From Aeromicrobium sp. 9AM (GTDB taxonomy: Bacteria; Actinomycetota; Actinomycetes; Propionibacteriales; Nocardioidaceae), in contig NZ_LR733304.1 of NCBI RefSeq assembly GCF_902506105.1, positions 2,031,458 to 2,095,457 on the forward strand: a stretch of 64,000 nt of DNA. The letters run 5' to 3'. The first letter of the stretch is position 1. Every line of letters starts with the position of its first letter. This document shows, piece after piece, positions 42,547 through 51,533 of this stretch. The notes under the pieces are model-generated. The model was not told the origin of the DNA, made no database searches, and saw only the letters and a program-made list of their open reading frames with translations. A program made the translations under genes and the position numbers.

Positions 42547-43338
42547 CTAGCCCAGGGCGGTGAGTTTGGATATGGCCCAGTCGCCATCTCCCCTGGTGAG
42601 CGTGACGACCAGGCTGTTGCGGCTCGTCTGCTGGTTGGCCTTCTTGCCCGTCCCGGCCGTCGTCGTCTGGTTGAGGAACACCAGGACCTTGGCCCGGTGC
42701 TCGGTCGCCTTGATGATCGCCGAGGACACCGCGACGGCCTGAAGCACGATCTTGTTCTTGGTCGTGTTGGCCCGCACCTGGCTCATCGTGGAGTCGTACT
42801 GCTTGCGGAACGTCGGTGTCATCCGGGCGCGCGCGACCTCCATGTCGTTCGCGAGCGTCTTGTAGTCGTACGAGAGGGTCCGCTGCGCGAGATCGGCGGC
42901 GGTGACCAGCACCTCGGTGCGGGCGTCCTCGCCGACCAGGACGCCGCCCGGAGCGACCGACGCCGAACCCTGCTCGGCGTGCCACCACGCCAGGCCGACG
43001 CCCGCTCCGGCGAGCAGGACCAGCACCGCCAGCACCAAGGTCAGCCGGCGCAGCACGAACGAGCGGACGTCGCCGAGGCTCGGCACGGCCACGCCCCGGC
43101 GACCGGTGGACTCCTCGACGAGCTCGGTCTCAGGTTCGGTCTCGAGCTCGTCCGGCTCCGACACGGGCTCGGGCTGCGCGGGGGCCTTCGAGCGGACCTT
43201 CGGCTCGGGCCGGGCCTCCGGCTCGGGCCGCAGGACCGGGGTCACGTTCGAGTGGCAGAACCGGCAGCGTGTGGCGGCAGCCTTGATCGTCTCGGCACAA
43301 AAGGGGCAGACGCGCTCGTCGCGCTTCAGCTTCGCCAT
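42547..43338 (-). CDS. Mce-associated membrane protein with N-terminal zinc ribbon
   Basis: 263 aa. Residues 11-28 form a double-CxxC zinc ribbon (CPFC, CRFC); a Pro/Glu-rich linker follows, then one membrane helix (about 98-120) and an Mce-associated domain outside (LSYDYKTLANDMEVARARMTPTFRKQY). Mce-associated (Mas) proteins stabilise or load the Mce transporter; the zinc ribbon on the cytoplasmic side is an unusual addition. Last gene of the mce operon, two bases after the previous stop; a KstR-type site follows. Confidence 0.83.
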   Translation of the reverse strand: MAKLKRDERVCPFCAETIKAAATRCRFCHSNVTPVLRPEPEARPEPKVRSKAPAQPEPVSEPDELETEPETELVEESTGRRGVAVPSLGDVRSFVLRRLTLVLAVLVLLAGAGVGLAWWHAEQGSASVAPGGVLVGEDARTEVLVTAADLAQRTLSYDYKTLANDMEVARARMTPTFRKQYDSTMSQVRANTTKNKIVLQAVAVSSAIIKATEHRAKVLVFLNQTTTAGTGKKANQQTSRNSLVVTLTRGDGDWAISKLTALG

Positions 43339-43340
43339 GA

Positions 43341-43847
43341 TCAGCCCACGAACTCGAGCTGGGAGATGAGCCAACGGCTGCCTTGTTTGACCATGGTCAG
43401 CTTGATGCGCCAGAACCGGTCCTCGACCTTGCCCTTGGTGCCCTTGTTCTGCACCTTGCTGCCCGCCGCCACGAACACGGTCGCCGAGCTCGGCTCGACC
43501 TCGCTCAATCCGATCTCGTCGACCCGCCCCTTGGAGATCGACTCCTGGCTGACCGCGGTCTCCTTGAGCGACTTGAGCGAGGCCTTGTACTGCTTCTTGA
43601 AGGTCCCCGTCGCGCCGGACAGCACCCGATCGGTCAGCTCGTCCATCTTGGTGTGGTCGACCGCCAGGAACGCCAGCGTCTCGGCGCGCGCCGCGCGGGT
43701 GACATCGGAGTAGCGGCCGGCAAGCTCCTCGGTCGGCGTGCTGCCGGGCGCGGCCTCGCTGCCTCGTACGGCGAAGAGCACCAGCCACGCCAGCAGGCCC
43801 ACGAGGGCGACCCCGAGCGCAGCGTTGATCGCGGACGTACGGTTCAC
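43341..43847 (-). CDS. Mce-associated membrane protein
   Basis: 168 aa. One N-terminal membrane helix (about residues 8-28) and an outside domain with the Mas pattern RYSDVTRAARAETLAFLAVDHTKMDELTDRVLSGATGTFKKQY. It is the counterpart of the Mas4 proteins behind mycobacterial mce4F. GTG 43847 overlaps the mce4F stop (GTGA). Role: assembly or activity of the Mce4 complex, from family knowledge. Confidence 0.85.
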   Translation of the reverse strand: MNRTSAINAALGVALVGLLAWLVLFAVRGSEAAPGSTPTEELAGRYSDVTRAARAETLAFLAVDHTKMDELTDRVLSGATGTFKKQYKASLKSLKETAVSQESISKGRVDEIGLSEVEPSSATVFVAAGSKVQNKGTKGKVEDRFWRIKLTMVKQGSRWLISQLEFVG

Positions 43848-44977
43848 GAGTTCCCTCCGGCCGACGCGCCCCTCCAGTCGTAGAGCGGCGGCGCATACTT
43901 CATACCACGCATGTTCACGGGTGATCCGGACGTGCACTCGGCGGGGTAGTACGGCACGAAGCTCTCCTGTGTGGTGGGGCGCCACTGCCCGGGCGGCAGG
44001 TAGCCCTCGGTGCAGGCGGGCGGGGTCTGGTTCAGGTTGAGGTGGACCCGGCCGAACTTCTGGTCGCCCGGTGTCAGGGCCGACGGGCCGGCCGAGATCA
44101 GTCGCGGGAACGTGACCAGCAGCTGTTCGAGGGCCGGCAGACGCGCGTCGAGGACCTCGGTCACGTTGACGAGGTGCAGCAGCATCGGCGGCAGCACGGT
44201 GCGCAGCGTGCTGACCAGCTTCGTCAGCTCATGGGCCGCAGGGCCGGCGCGGTCGAGGATGCGCTCGACGTCGGCGTTCGAGTCGGCCAGCGTGCCGGTC
44301 ACGTCGGCGAGGTCGCGGGCGAAGCCGCGGATGTTCGCGGCGTTGTCCTGCTGGGTCTGCAGGACCGTCTTGGCGTTGTCGAGCAGGGCGATCGTCGACG
44401 ACTCGTTGGCGGCGGCCGCATCGACGAACTTCTGCGTGCTATCGACCATCGAGCGCAGCGGGTTCGCGTTGTCGCGGAACATCGTGCCGAGCTCGCTCAC
44501 GACGGTGTTGAGCTCGGTGCCGTCCAGGCTCGAGACGAAGCGGCTGAGATCCTGCAGGAGCACGTCCTCCCCGAGCGGGATGCTGTCCTTGTTGCCGCGG
44601 ACGGTGTCGCCGTCCTTGAGCATCGGGCCCTTCTTGGAGCCGGGCTCGAACGAGATGTACTGCTCGCCCACGACGCTGAGGTTGTGCACGAAGACCGGTG
44701 AGTCCGCCGGTACGTGGGTGTCGTCCTCGAGCGCGACGTCGACCCGCAGGCCATCGGCGTCGACGTCCATCGCGGACACCTTGCCGATCTTGACGCCGCG
44801 ATAGGTGACCTCGCTGCCCTGGTAGAGACCGCCGGACTCCGGCAGGAGCACGTGGACCGTGTAGCCACGGCCCAGCGCCTGGTCGACGAACCCGAGGTAG
44901 GACGCACCGACGTAGACCATGCCCATGGCGCTCAGGATCACGAAGGCGAGCAGCCTGACCTTGATTCCGCGCCTCAT
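43844..44977 (-). CDS. mce4F: Mce-family protein, F position
   Basis: 377 aa. N-terminal membrane helix (about 9-28), MlaD/MCE domain (about 36-120: GYTVHVLLPESGGLYQGSEVTYRGVKIGKV), then a long helical region rich in DLAD and LDRA repeats, ending in a Pro/Tyr/Asn-rich tail with Cys residues. MCE proteins form a hexameric lipid tunnel that crosses the cell envelope; the six different paralogues here form one hetero-hexamer. ATG 44977 overlaps the mce4E stop. Confidence 0.9.
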   Translation of the reverse strand: MRRGIKVRLLAFVILSAMGMVYVGASYLGFVDQALGRGYTVHVLLPESGGLYQGSEVTYRGVKIGKVSAMDVDADGLRVDVALEDDTHVPADSPVFVHNLSVVGEQYISFEPGSKKGPMLKDGDTVRGNKDSIPLGEDVLLQDLSRFVSSLDGTELNTVVSELGTMFRDNANPLRSMVDSTQKFVDAAAANESSTIALLDNAKTVLQTQQDNAANIRGFARDLADVTGTLADSNADVERILDRAGPAAHELTKLVSTLRTVLPPMLLHLVNVTEVLDARLPALEQLLVTFPRLISAGPSALTPGDQKFGRVHLNLNQTPPACTEGYLPPGQWRPTTQESFVPYYPAECTSGSPVNMRGMKYAPPLYDWRGASAGGNS

Positions 44978-46299
44978 GACGAGCCACCCCCCAGCAGACC
45001 CGTGAGCAGCTGGACCAGCGGATCGTCCGATCCGCTGCCCGTCGCATCGGGCGGTGGTGTGGTCGTGGCGTCCTTGTCAGGTGTGGACGGCGGGGTCGTC
45101 GAGCCGCCCGGCGTCTCGAGCTTGCCGAGGGTGTCGGCCACCTCGTCGACGGTCGACTCCTTGCACAACGGCAACGTGCCGAGCAGGGCACAGATCTGCT
45201 CGACCGCATCGCCAGCAGGTGAGCAGATGGGCGCCGCCGGTGTTGCCTTGCACAGCGTTACGAGGTCCTGCAGCGTCGTCGGCAGGAGTCCGCCCTGGCT
45301 GACCGGCGTGAGCTTGATCTGCAGCTTGAAGATGACGTTGGCGAAGTCGCCCTTGATGGCATCCGCCGCGTCGATCGGGAACGGGTAGCTGGCCGCCGCG
45401 ACCAGGCCGGGCACCAACGAGTCGCCGCTGTCGGACAGCTCGCGGAGCACGGGCTCGAGGTGGCGCAGCTCGGCGATCAGGTCGTCCTTGGTCTCGTTGA
45501 CGACCCGCGTGCCGACGCTTCCCAGCTTGTCGAGCTCCGACAGCATGCCGACGAGCTGCGTGTGCTGGTCGCGCAGCACGGTGATCGCGGGGCCGGCGGC
45601 ATCCAGCGCGTCGCCGATGGTCTTCTTCTCCGCGACGAGCGTCCCGGTCAGCCCGTTGAGGGACTCCAGCGCCTGCACGATGTCGCCCTTCTGGGAGTCG
45701 AGCGTGCTCACGAGGGTGTTGACCTGGCTGAGGACGTCACGGATCTTGCCGGTACGCCCGTCCATCATCTCGTTGAGCTCGTGCGTGATGGTCTGGATCT
45801 GGCCGACGCCGCCGCCGGTCAGCACGAGTGACAAGGCGCCGAGAACCTCTTCGACCTCTGGGTTGCGGCCCGTGCGGTCCATCGGGATCACGTCGCCGGG
45901 TCCGAGTCGCCCGGTGCCGGCGGTCTTGGTGCTCGCACTCGTGGCGCCGGCGGTCGCCGTCGGCGCCGACAGCTCGACGTACTTCTCACCGAGCAGGCTG
46001 GTCTGGCGGATCTCGGCCTTGGCGTCGGCCGGCAGCACCACGTCCTTGCGGATGAGCATCTTGATCCGGGCGTGCCAGCCGACACGGGTCACGGACACGA
46101 CCTGCCCGACGGGCACGTCGGCCACCATGACCGAGGAGCGCGGCACCAGGTTGAGGGCGTCGGCGAAGTCGGCACTGACCTCGAAGCCGTTGTCGGCACT
46201 GACCTTGTTGCCGGGCAGCGGCAGGTCGTAGACGCCGTTGAACGTGCAGCCGCTCACCAGGAGCAGCAGCACCGTCCCGACCACCATGCGGAGCCGCAT
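44974..46299 (-). CDS. mce4E: Mce-family lipoprotein, E position (LprN-like)
   Basis: 441 aa. The signal sequence ends in the lipobox LVSGC (Cys near residue 18), as in mycobacterial E-position Mce lipoproteins. The MCE domain covers about residues 38-120, followed by a helical region (EVEEVLGALSLVLTGGGVGQ and onwards) and a Thr/Pro-rich acidic tail. The lipid anchor probably fixes the tunnel in the membrane. ATG 46299 shares a base with the mce4D stop (TGATG). Confidence 0.9.
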   Translation of the reverse strand: MRLRMVVGTVLLLLVSGCTFNGVYDLPLPGNKVSADNGFEVSADFADALNLVPRSSVMVADVPVGQVVSVTRVGWHARIKMLIRKDVVLPADAKAEIRQTSLLGEKYVELSAPTATAGATSASTKTAGTGRLGPGDVIPMDRTGRNPEVEEVLGALSLVLTGGGVGQIQTITHELNEMMDGRTGKIRDVLSQVNTLVSTLDSQKGDIVQALESLNGLTGTLVAEKKTIGDALDAAGPAITVLRDQHTQLVGMLSELDKLGSVGTRVVNETKDDLIAELRHLEPVLRELSDSGDSLVPGLVAAASYPFPIDAADAIKGDFANVIFKLQIKLTPVSQGGLLPTTLQDLVTLCKATPAAPICSPAGDAVEQICALLGTLPLCKESTVDEVADTLGKLETPGGSTTPPSTPDKDATTTPPPDATGSGSDDPLVQLLTGLLGGGSS

Positions 46300-47501
46300 C
46301 ACAGCGCACCACCGCCGAGCAGGTCGAGAAGGGTCGGCAGCTTGCCCGTCTCGCCGGACGGCGCCGGGTTGGCGGAGGTCTCCGGCACGACGGGAGCGGT
46401 CGTGCCCGGCTGCGGCACGCTGGCGGCCGGGGCCGACGACGCGGGCAGCAACGGCTTGAGCAGGTCGGTGAGCATCGTGCAGGCCGCCTCCGGGGTGCCG
46501 ATGCTGACCAGCGTCTGGCACAGGAACTGATCCGGACGGAACTGGAGGCCCGGGGTGATCTGCACGCGCGACCCGTACGTGCCGGTGCTCGAGTCGAACG
46601 CCAGGGCGAGGTTGCCCATCGCGAGCGAGCCCTTCTGGACGATCAGGCCGAGGGCGTCCTTCTGGTTGTCGACCCGCTCGAGCAGGCTGCTCAGCAGCTT
46701 GACATCCTTGCCGAGGACCGCCCGGTTCTCGTGCACGAAGCCCTTGACCGTGCCGAGCACCTTCGCCAGGGAGGCGAGCACGTCGCGCAGCTCGTCACGC
46801 TCTCCCGCGAACTGGCCGGACACCGAGGACAGCTCCTTGAGGAACGCCTGGACGGTCTTGTCGTTCTCCGCCAGCGTGTCGGTGATGTTGGCGAGCGAAC
46901 GGACGTTGTCGAACAGCGGGCCGCGGTTGTCCGCGAACACCTCCGCCGCCTGCGACAGGTCTCGGATCACCCTGGACCCCGCCTCGCCGTTGCCGCCGAG
47001 GGCCTTCGCGCTCGCCGAGAGCAGGTTGTCCAGCGCGCCGCTGGTGGAGCCTGCCTTGGGGCCGAGCGTCGTGGCGAGGTCGTCGAGCGACTTGAACATG
47101 CGGTCCAGCTCGATGGGTGTCTTGGTGCGCGACATCGGGATGTCGGCGTGGTCCCGCATGACCGGGCCCGTGGAGTACGCCGGGAAGATCTGCACGTAGC
47201 GGTCCGCCACCAGCGTGGGCGTGACGACCGCGGCGCCGGCATCGGCCGGCAGCTTGTACTCCTTGTCGTACGTCATCTCGACGCGAACGCTGTCGCCTTC
47301 GGGCACGACCGAGGTGACCTCGCCGACGCGGACTCCCATGACTCTGAGGTGGGTGCCGGGATAGACCGCGACGGCCCGGTCGAAGTGCGCCGTGACGGTC
47401 TGCGACCCGCCCTCGCGGGGATAGACCAGGAAGGTCAGCAGCAACAGCGCGACGGGCACGGCCGCCGCGATCCATTGAGCCCTTCTGCTCCAGCCGGTCA
47501 T
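46299..47501 (-). CDS. mce4D: Mce-family protein, D position
   Basis: 400 aa. N-terminal helix (about 10-27), MCE domain from about residue 35 (VTAHFDRAVAVYPGTHLRVMGVRVGEV), a long coiled helical part (DNLLSASAKALGGNGEAG to FVHENRAVLG) and a Pro/Ala-rich C-terminus, normal for D-position proteins. ATG 47501 overlaps the mce4C stop (ATGA). Part of the hetero-hexameric sterol conduit. Confidence 0.9.
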   Translation of the reverse strand: MTGWSRRAQWIAAAVPVALLLLTFLVYPREGGSQTVTAHFDRAVAVYPGTHLRVMGVRVGEVTSVVPEGDSVRVEMTYDKEYKLPADAGAAVVTPTLVADRYVQIFPAYSTGPVMRDHADIPMSRTKTPIELDRMFKSLDDLATTLGPKAGSTSGALDNLLSASAKALGGNGEAGSRVIRDLSQAAEVFADNRGPLFDNVRSLANITDTLAENDKTVQAFLKELSSVSGQFAGERDELRDVLASLAKVLGTVKGFVHENRAVLGKDVKLLSSLLERVDNQKDALGLIVQKGSLAMGNLALAFDSSTGTYGSRVQITPGLQFRPDQFLCQTLVSIGTPEAACTMLTDLLKPLLPASSAPAASVPQPGTTAPVVPETSANPAPSGETGKLPTLLDLLGGGAL

Positions 47502-48484
47502 CCGCCACCTCCCGGCTTGTTGAGGCCGAACTCGCCCGTGAAGACACCGGTGATGTTGGGGACGTAGGCGTCGAACCATGGCCCGCTGCCCACGATGTTG
47601 CCGAGGATGCTGACGTACGGGCCGTAGTTGTGCAGGAGCGTCTCGATCTGGTCCTCCCGCGCGTGCAGGAAGGACAGCACGTTCTCGAGCTTGTCCAGCG
47701 TCGGGCGCAGCTGCTCGCGGTTGTCCTTGACCACGCCCTGGAGCTCGACCGCCAGCTTGTTGGCGTTGACCAGGAGCTCGTGGATCGTCTGCTTGCGCTG
47801 GTTGAGCTCCTGGAAAATCAGGTCGGCCTTCTTCATCAAAGTCACCAGGTCGCCCTTGCGCTCGTCGAGCAGCTGGGTGACGTTGCTGGAGCGCCGCAGC
47901 AGCTTCTCGATCTCCTCGTCGCGCGAGGCGATCGTCGTCGACAGGCGGGACAGTCCGCTGAAGCTCGAGCGCACCTCGGGCGCGGCCGAGTCGACGACCT
48001 CGGCCAGCGAGTCGAGCGCCTTGGTGAGATTGGCCTTGTTGGTCTCCTCGGTCTGCGTCGTCAGCTCGCCGAGCGTCCCGACGATGTCGAACGTGACGTC
48101 GGTGCGGGACATCGGAATCGTGGCACCGGCCGCCATCGTGCCGGAGCCTTCCGGCTTGATGTTGAGGAACTTCTCGCCCAGGAGGCTCTTGACCTCGACG
48201 CTGGCGCGGGTCGAGCGGCCGAGGGTCGCGCCGGAGACGTCGAAGTCCGCGATGACCTTGGTCTTGCCGATCCGCAGCTTGTTGACCCGGCCAACCCGGA
48301 CGCCCGCGACCTGGACCTCACTCCCGGTGCGCAGGCCGCTCGCGTCGCTCAGCTCGGCGTGATAGGTCGTGCCGCGGAGCCAGGGCAGCTTCTGGATGTT
48401 GAACGAGCCGACCATCACGAGCAGCAGCAACGCCAGCGAGATGATGCCCATCTGCAGGATCTGCGAGTCGCTTCGACGTGCCAT
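47498..48484 (-). CDS. mce4C: Mce-family protein, C position
   Basis: 328 aa. N-terminal helix (about 10-27), MCE domain (about 40-120, SDASGLRTGSEVQVAGVRVGRVNKL), then helices including RDEEIEKLLRRSSNVTQLLDERKGDLVTLM. It ends in Gly-rich LNKPGGGG, without a long tail. ATG 48484 shares one base with the mce4B stop; an alternative start three codons upstream lies inside mce4B. Confidence 0.9.
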   Translation of the reverse strand: MARRSDSQILQMGIISLALLLLVMVGSFNIQKLPWLRGTTYHAELSDASGLRTGSEVQVAGVRVGRVNKLRIGKTKVIADFDVSGATLGRSTRASVEVKSLLGEKFLNIKPEGSGTMAAGATIPMSRTDVTFDIVGTLGELTTQTEETNKANLTKALDSLAEVVDSAAPEVRSSFSGLSRLSTTIASRDEEIEKLLRRSSNVTQLLDERKGDLVTLMKKADLIFQELNQRKQTIHELLVNANKLAVELQGVVKDNREQLRPTLDKLENVLSFLHAREDQIETLLHNYGPYVSILGNIVGSGPWFDAYVPNITGVFTGEFGLNKPGGGG

Positions 48485-49551
48485 CAGCGGCACCTCTTGG
48501 CATTGCTGTAGAGCGTGAAGTCCGACATCTGCTTCTGGACGTCCGCCGGCAGGGTGTCCATCAGTGCGCTGGGCAGCACGACGCCGCCGTGGAACTCGCA
48601 GAGGTAGTAGTTGTACCAGGAGCCGTAGACGCCGATCCGGGTCTGCTTGGCGAGCATCGACGGGAGCAGGTCGAGCGTCTCGTCGAGGTACGCCTTGTTC
48701 TCCGGCTTGGCCAGGACCGTGAACAGGCGCCGCAGCTGGGCGACGTCCGCCTTCAGCAGCGGGCGGCCCTCGGTCAGCAGGTCGGCGACCGACTTGGTGA
48801 CCTGGGAGATGTTGGTGAGGGACGAGCCGATGACCTTGCGGTCCTTGGCCAGATCGCCGAACCAGGACCGCATGCTCGTGAGCAATTCGTCGAGCTGCTG
48901 GTGGTGGTCGTCGACCGTCGTCATCAGCGAGGTGAGGTTGGTGATGACGTCGCCGATGAGCTCGTCGCGATCGGCGAGCGTGCTGGTGAGGGAAGCGGTG
49001 TGGGAGAGCAGCTCCTGCACCGTGCCGCCTTCGCCCTGGAGCACCTGGATCAGGTTGAGCGAGAGCTTGTTGACGTCCTCGGGCCGCAGCGCCGCGAACA
49101 ACGGCTGGAAGCCCTGGAACAGCTCGGTCAGGTTGAGCGCCGGGGTCGTGCGGTTGAGCTGCAGGGTCGAGCCGGGCTTGAGCCGTGGCGAACCTTCCTT
49201 GCCCTGCTCCAAGGACATGTAGCGGTCACCGATCAGGTTGAGGAAGCGGATGCTCGCCCGGGAGTCCTGCGTGAGCGGCACCCCGTCCTTGACCTTGAAG
49301 GTCACCATGGCCTCGGTGCGGTGGTGGATCTTGACGTCCTTGACCTTGCCGACCACCACACCCGCGATGCGTACCTGGTCGCCGGCCGTCAGCTCCGACG
49401 CGCTGGAGAACACGGCCTTGTACTCGGTCTGGGAGCCGAGCCCGAACCCGCCCATGATCACGACGAGCATGCCCGTCACGATCACCGAGACGAGGGTGAA
49501 GATGCCGAGCTTGATGGCCGCGACGGTGAACGCGGTGTCCCGAGAGTTCAT
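48484..49551 (-). CDS. mce4B: Mce-family protein, B position
   Basis: 355 aa. N-terminal helix (about 12-34), MCE domain (about 45-125: FSSASELTAGDQVRIAGVVVGKVKDVKI), helical region with RPEDVNKLSLNLIQVLQGEGG, and a C-terminal Tyr/Cys-rich segment ending in CR. ATG 49551 overlaps the mce4A stop (ATGA). Confidence 0.9.
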   Translation of the reverse strand: MNSRDTAFTVAAIKLGIFTLVSVIVTGMLVVIMGGFGLGSQTEYKAVFSSASELTAGDQVRIAGVVVGKVKDVKIHHRTEAMVTFKVKDGVPLTQDSRASIRFLNLIGDRYMSLEQGKEGSPRLKPGSTLQLNRTTPALNLTELFQGFQPLFAALRPEDVNKLSLNLIQVLQGEGGTVQELLSHTASLTSTLADRDELIGDVITNLTSLMTTVDDHHQQLDELLTSMRSWFGDLAKDRKVIGSSLTNISQVTKSVADLLTEGRPLLKADVAQLRRLFTVLAKPENKAYLDETLDLLPSMLAKQTRIGVYGSWYNYYLCEFHGGVVLPSALMDTLPADVQKQMSDFTLYSNAKRCR

Positions 49552-50690
49552 CCGAGACCGCCGTCGGGATCGTCCTTGTCGGACCCGTCCTTCAAGGGCT
49601 CGAACGGGGCCGGTACGTCGTAGTTGTCCGGCAGACCGAGGCACCAGGGTCCGTGGCCGACCTCGCCGAACTCGGGGGCGTCCGCCTCGGTGTAGGCGCC
49701 GCGCTGGGGCGCGCCGAGCTCGAGGGTCTGGTGGATGATGCCGCCGTTGAAGACGTTGCTGGCATTGGGTCGCTGCCGGTCGAGGCCGACCAGCACGCAC
49801 TTGAGCTCCGGCGAGTACGTGTCGAGGAGCGACAGCAGCGGCCGGCCCGACCGGGTCTGGGCGATCAACGCGTCCTCGTTCTCCGACAGGGTCACGCGGG
49901 TCGTGCGCGCCAGGCCGGTCAGGCTGCCGAGCGCCCGGTTGAGGTCACCCTGCTTCTGGGTGAGGGTGCGCGCGGTGACCGTGGCGTTGCGCAACAGCCG
50001 GATCAGGTCGGGGGCGGCCATGTCGTACGTGTTCGCGACCTGCGACAACAGCTTGAGGTCGGTGCGCAGCGTCGGCAGCTCGACATTCATCCGGTTGAGG
50101 TAGTCGTCCAGCGTCTCGAGGGTGTCGCCGAGCTGCTTGCCCTTGCCCTGGAGGGCGTGCGAGAGCGCGTACAGCGTGGAGTTGAGGTCGGCGGGACGCA
50201 CCGAGCGCAGCAGCGGGAACAAATTGGCGAGGATGCTCTGCAGCTCGACGTTGGTCGTGACCCGGTTCGCCGGGATGATCGAGCCGTCGCGCAGGGTGCC
50301 GCCGGCGGACACCCCGGACTTGGGCGGGACCAGCTCGAGGTAGTTCTGGCCGAAGAGCGTCGTCGGCAGGATCTGCACCGCGACGTCGCCGGGGATCGTC
50401 CGGGCCGCGTCCGGCTTGAGCGACAGCGTGATCCTGGCCCGCTTGCCGTCGCTCTCGATGCCCTTGACGTAGCCCACCAGCGCGCCGTGGAGCCGCACGT
50501 CGCCGAACCGGGCCAGCTGAAGGCCCGCGCGATCGGCCATGACCGTGACATCGGTGCTCGACGTGAACTTCTTCTCGTACATCGCGATGCACAGCCAGAT
50601 CAGCAGGCTGACCGACAGGAGGTACGCGATCCCGGCGAACCACAGTCGGTGATGTTCGCGCGGGGTGTCGTGGACGAGGCTCGCGAGCAT
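49548..50690 (-). CDS. mce4A: Mce-family protein, A position
   Basis: 380 aa. N-terminal helix (about 18-38), MCE domain (about 45-130: VTVMADRAGLQLARFGDVRLHGALVGYVKG), helical barrel segment (IRPADLNSTLYALSHALQGKGKQLG type repeat) and a Cys-containing Pro/Asp-rich end. It opens the six-gene mce series right after yrbE4B (3-base gap). Assigned to the Mce4 (sterol) class from the surrounding kshA/kshB, fadE26/27 and fadD17/19 genes rather than from the Mce sequence alone. Confidence 0.9.
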   Translation of the reverse strand: MLASLVHDTPREHHRLWFAGIAYLLSVSLLIWLCIAMYEKKFTSSTDVTVMADRAGLQLARFGDVRLHGALVGYVKGIESDGKRARITLSLKPDAARTIPGDVAVQILPTTLFGQNYLELVPPKSGVSAGGTLRDGSIIPANRVTTNVELQSILANLFPLLRSVRPADLNSTLYALSHALQGKGKQLGDTLETLDDYLNRMNVELPTLRTDLKLLSQVANTYDMAAPDLIRLLRNATVTARTLTQKQGDLNRALGSLTGLARTTRVTLSENEDALIAQTRSGRPLLSLLDTYSPELKCVLVGLDRQRPNASNVFNGGIIHQTLELGAPQRGAYTEADAPEFGEVGHGPWCLGLPDNYDVPAPFEPLKDGSDKDDPDGGLG

Positions 50691-50693
50691 CGG

Positions 50694-51533
50694 CTACCCC
50701 GTGATCCGCACGGTGGTCGTCGATCCCCAGATGGCGAAGCTCAGGAAGAAGTTGACGACGACGACCGTGACGATCGATGAGCGGATGGCGCGCCCGACGG
50801 CGACGCCCACGCCGGCCGGGCCGCCGGAAGCGGTGTAGCCGTAGTAGCAGTGGATCAAGATGATCAGGACCGCCAGGACGATCATCTTGCCGAACGACCA
50901 GAGGATGTCGACGGGCGGCAGGAACTGGCGGAAGTAGTGGTCGTACGTGCCGACGGACTCGCCGTAGACCATCGTGGTGATGAGTCGTGGCGAGAGGTAG
51001 GACGCGAGCAGCGCGACCGTGTAGAGCGGGATCACCGAGACGAATCCCGCGATCATCCGCGTCGTCACCAGGAACGGGATCGAGGGCACGCCCATGACCT
51101 CGAGGGCGTCGATCTCCTCGGAGATCCGCATGGCGCCGAGCCGCGCGGTGTAGCCGCAGCCGACCGTGGCGGCCAGCGCGATCGAGGACACCAGGGGCGC
51201 CACCTCGCGGGTGTTGAAGTACGCCGAGATGAACGCCGTGAACTTCGCGACGCCGATCTGGCTCAGCGAGGCGTAGCCCTGCAGCCCGACCTCGGTGCCG
51301 GCGAAGAACGCGAGGAAGGCGATGACGCCGACCGTGCCGGCGATGACGGAGAGGGCACCGACACCGAACACGACCTCCGCGAGGGTCTTGGCGACCTCCT
51401 TGCGGTAGCTGCGCAGCACGTGCGGGATCGACCCCAGTGCCTTGGCGTAGAACAGCAGCTGGTCGCCCATCGTCTCCAGGCGGGTGCGCCCGGACTTGAC
51501 GGCCGAGGTGCCGAGCTCGGTAAGGACGCTCAT
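50694..51533 (-). CDS. yrbE4B: YrbE-family (MlaE-like) permease, B subunit
   Basis: 279 aa, about five to six hydrophobic segments. The MlaE coupling motif is EEIDALEVMGVPSIPFLVTTR (about residues 150-170), with GPAGVGVAVGRAIRSSIV near the C-terminus. With YrbE4A it forms the membrane part of the Mce4 importer; the ATPase (Mkl/MceG) is normally encoded elsewhere and is not in this window. ATG 51533 shares a base with the yrbE4A stop. Confidence 0.93.
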   Translation of the reverse strand: MSVLTELGTSAVKSGRTRLETMGDQLLFYAKALGSIPHVLRSYRKEVAKTLAEVVFGVGALSVIAGTVGVIAFLAFFAGTEVGLQGYASLSQIGVAKFTAFISAYFNTREVAPLVSSIALAATVGCGYTARLGAMRISEEIDALEVMGVPSIPFLVTTRMIAGFVSVIPLYTVALLASYLSPRLITTMVYGESVGTYDHYFRQFLPPVDILWSFGKMIVLAVLIILIHCYYGYTASGGPAGVGVAVGRAIRSSIVTVVVVNFFLSFAIWGSTTTVRITG

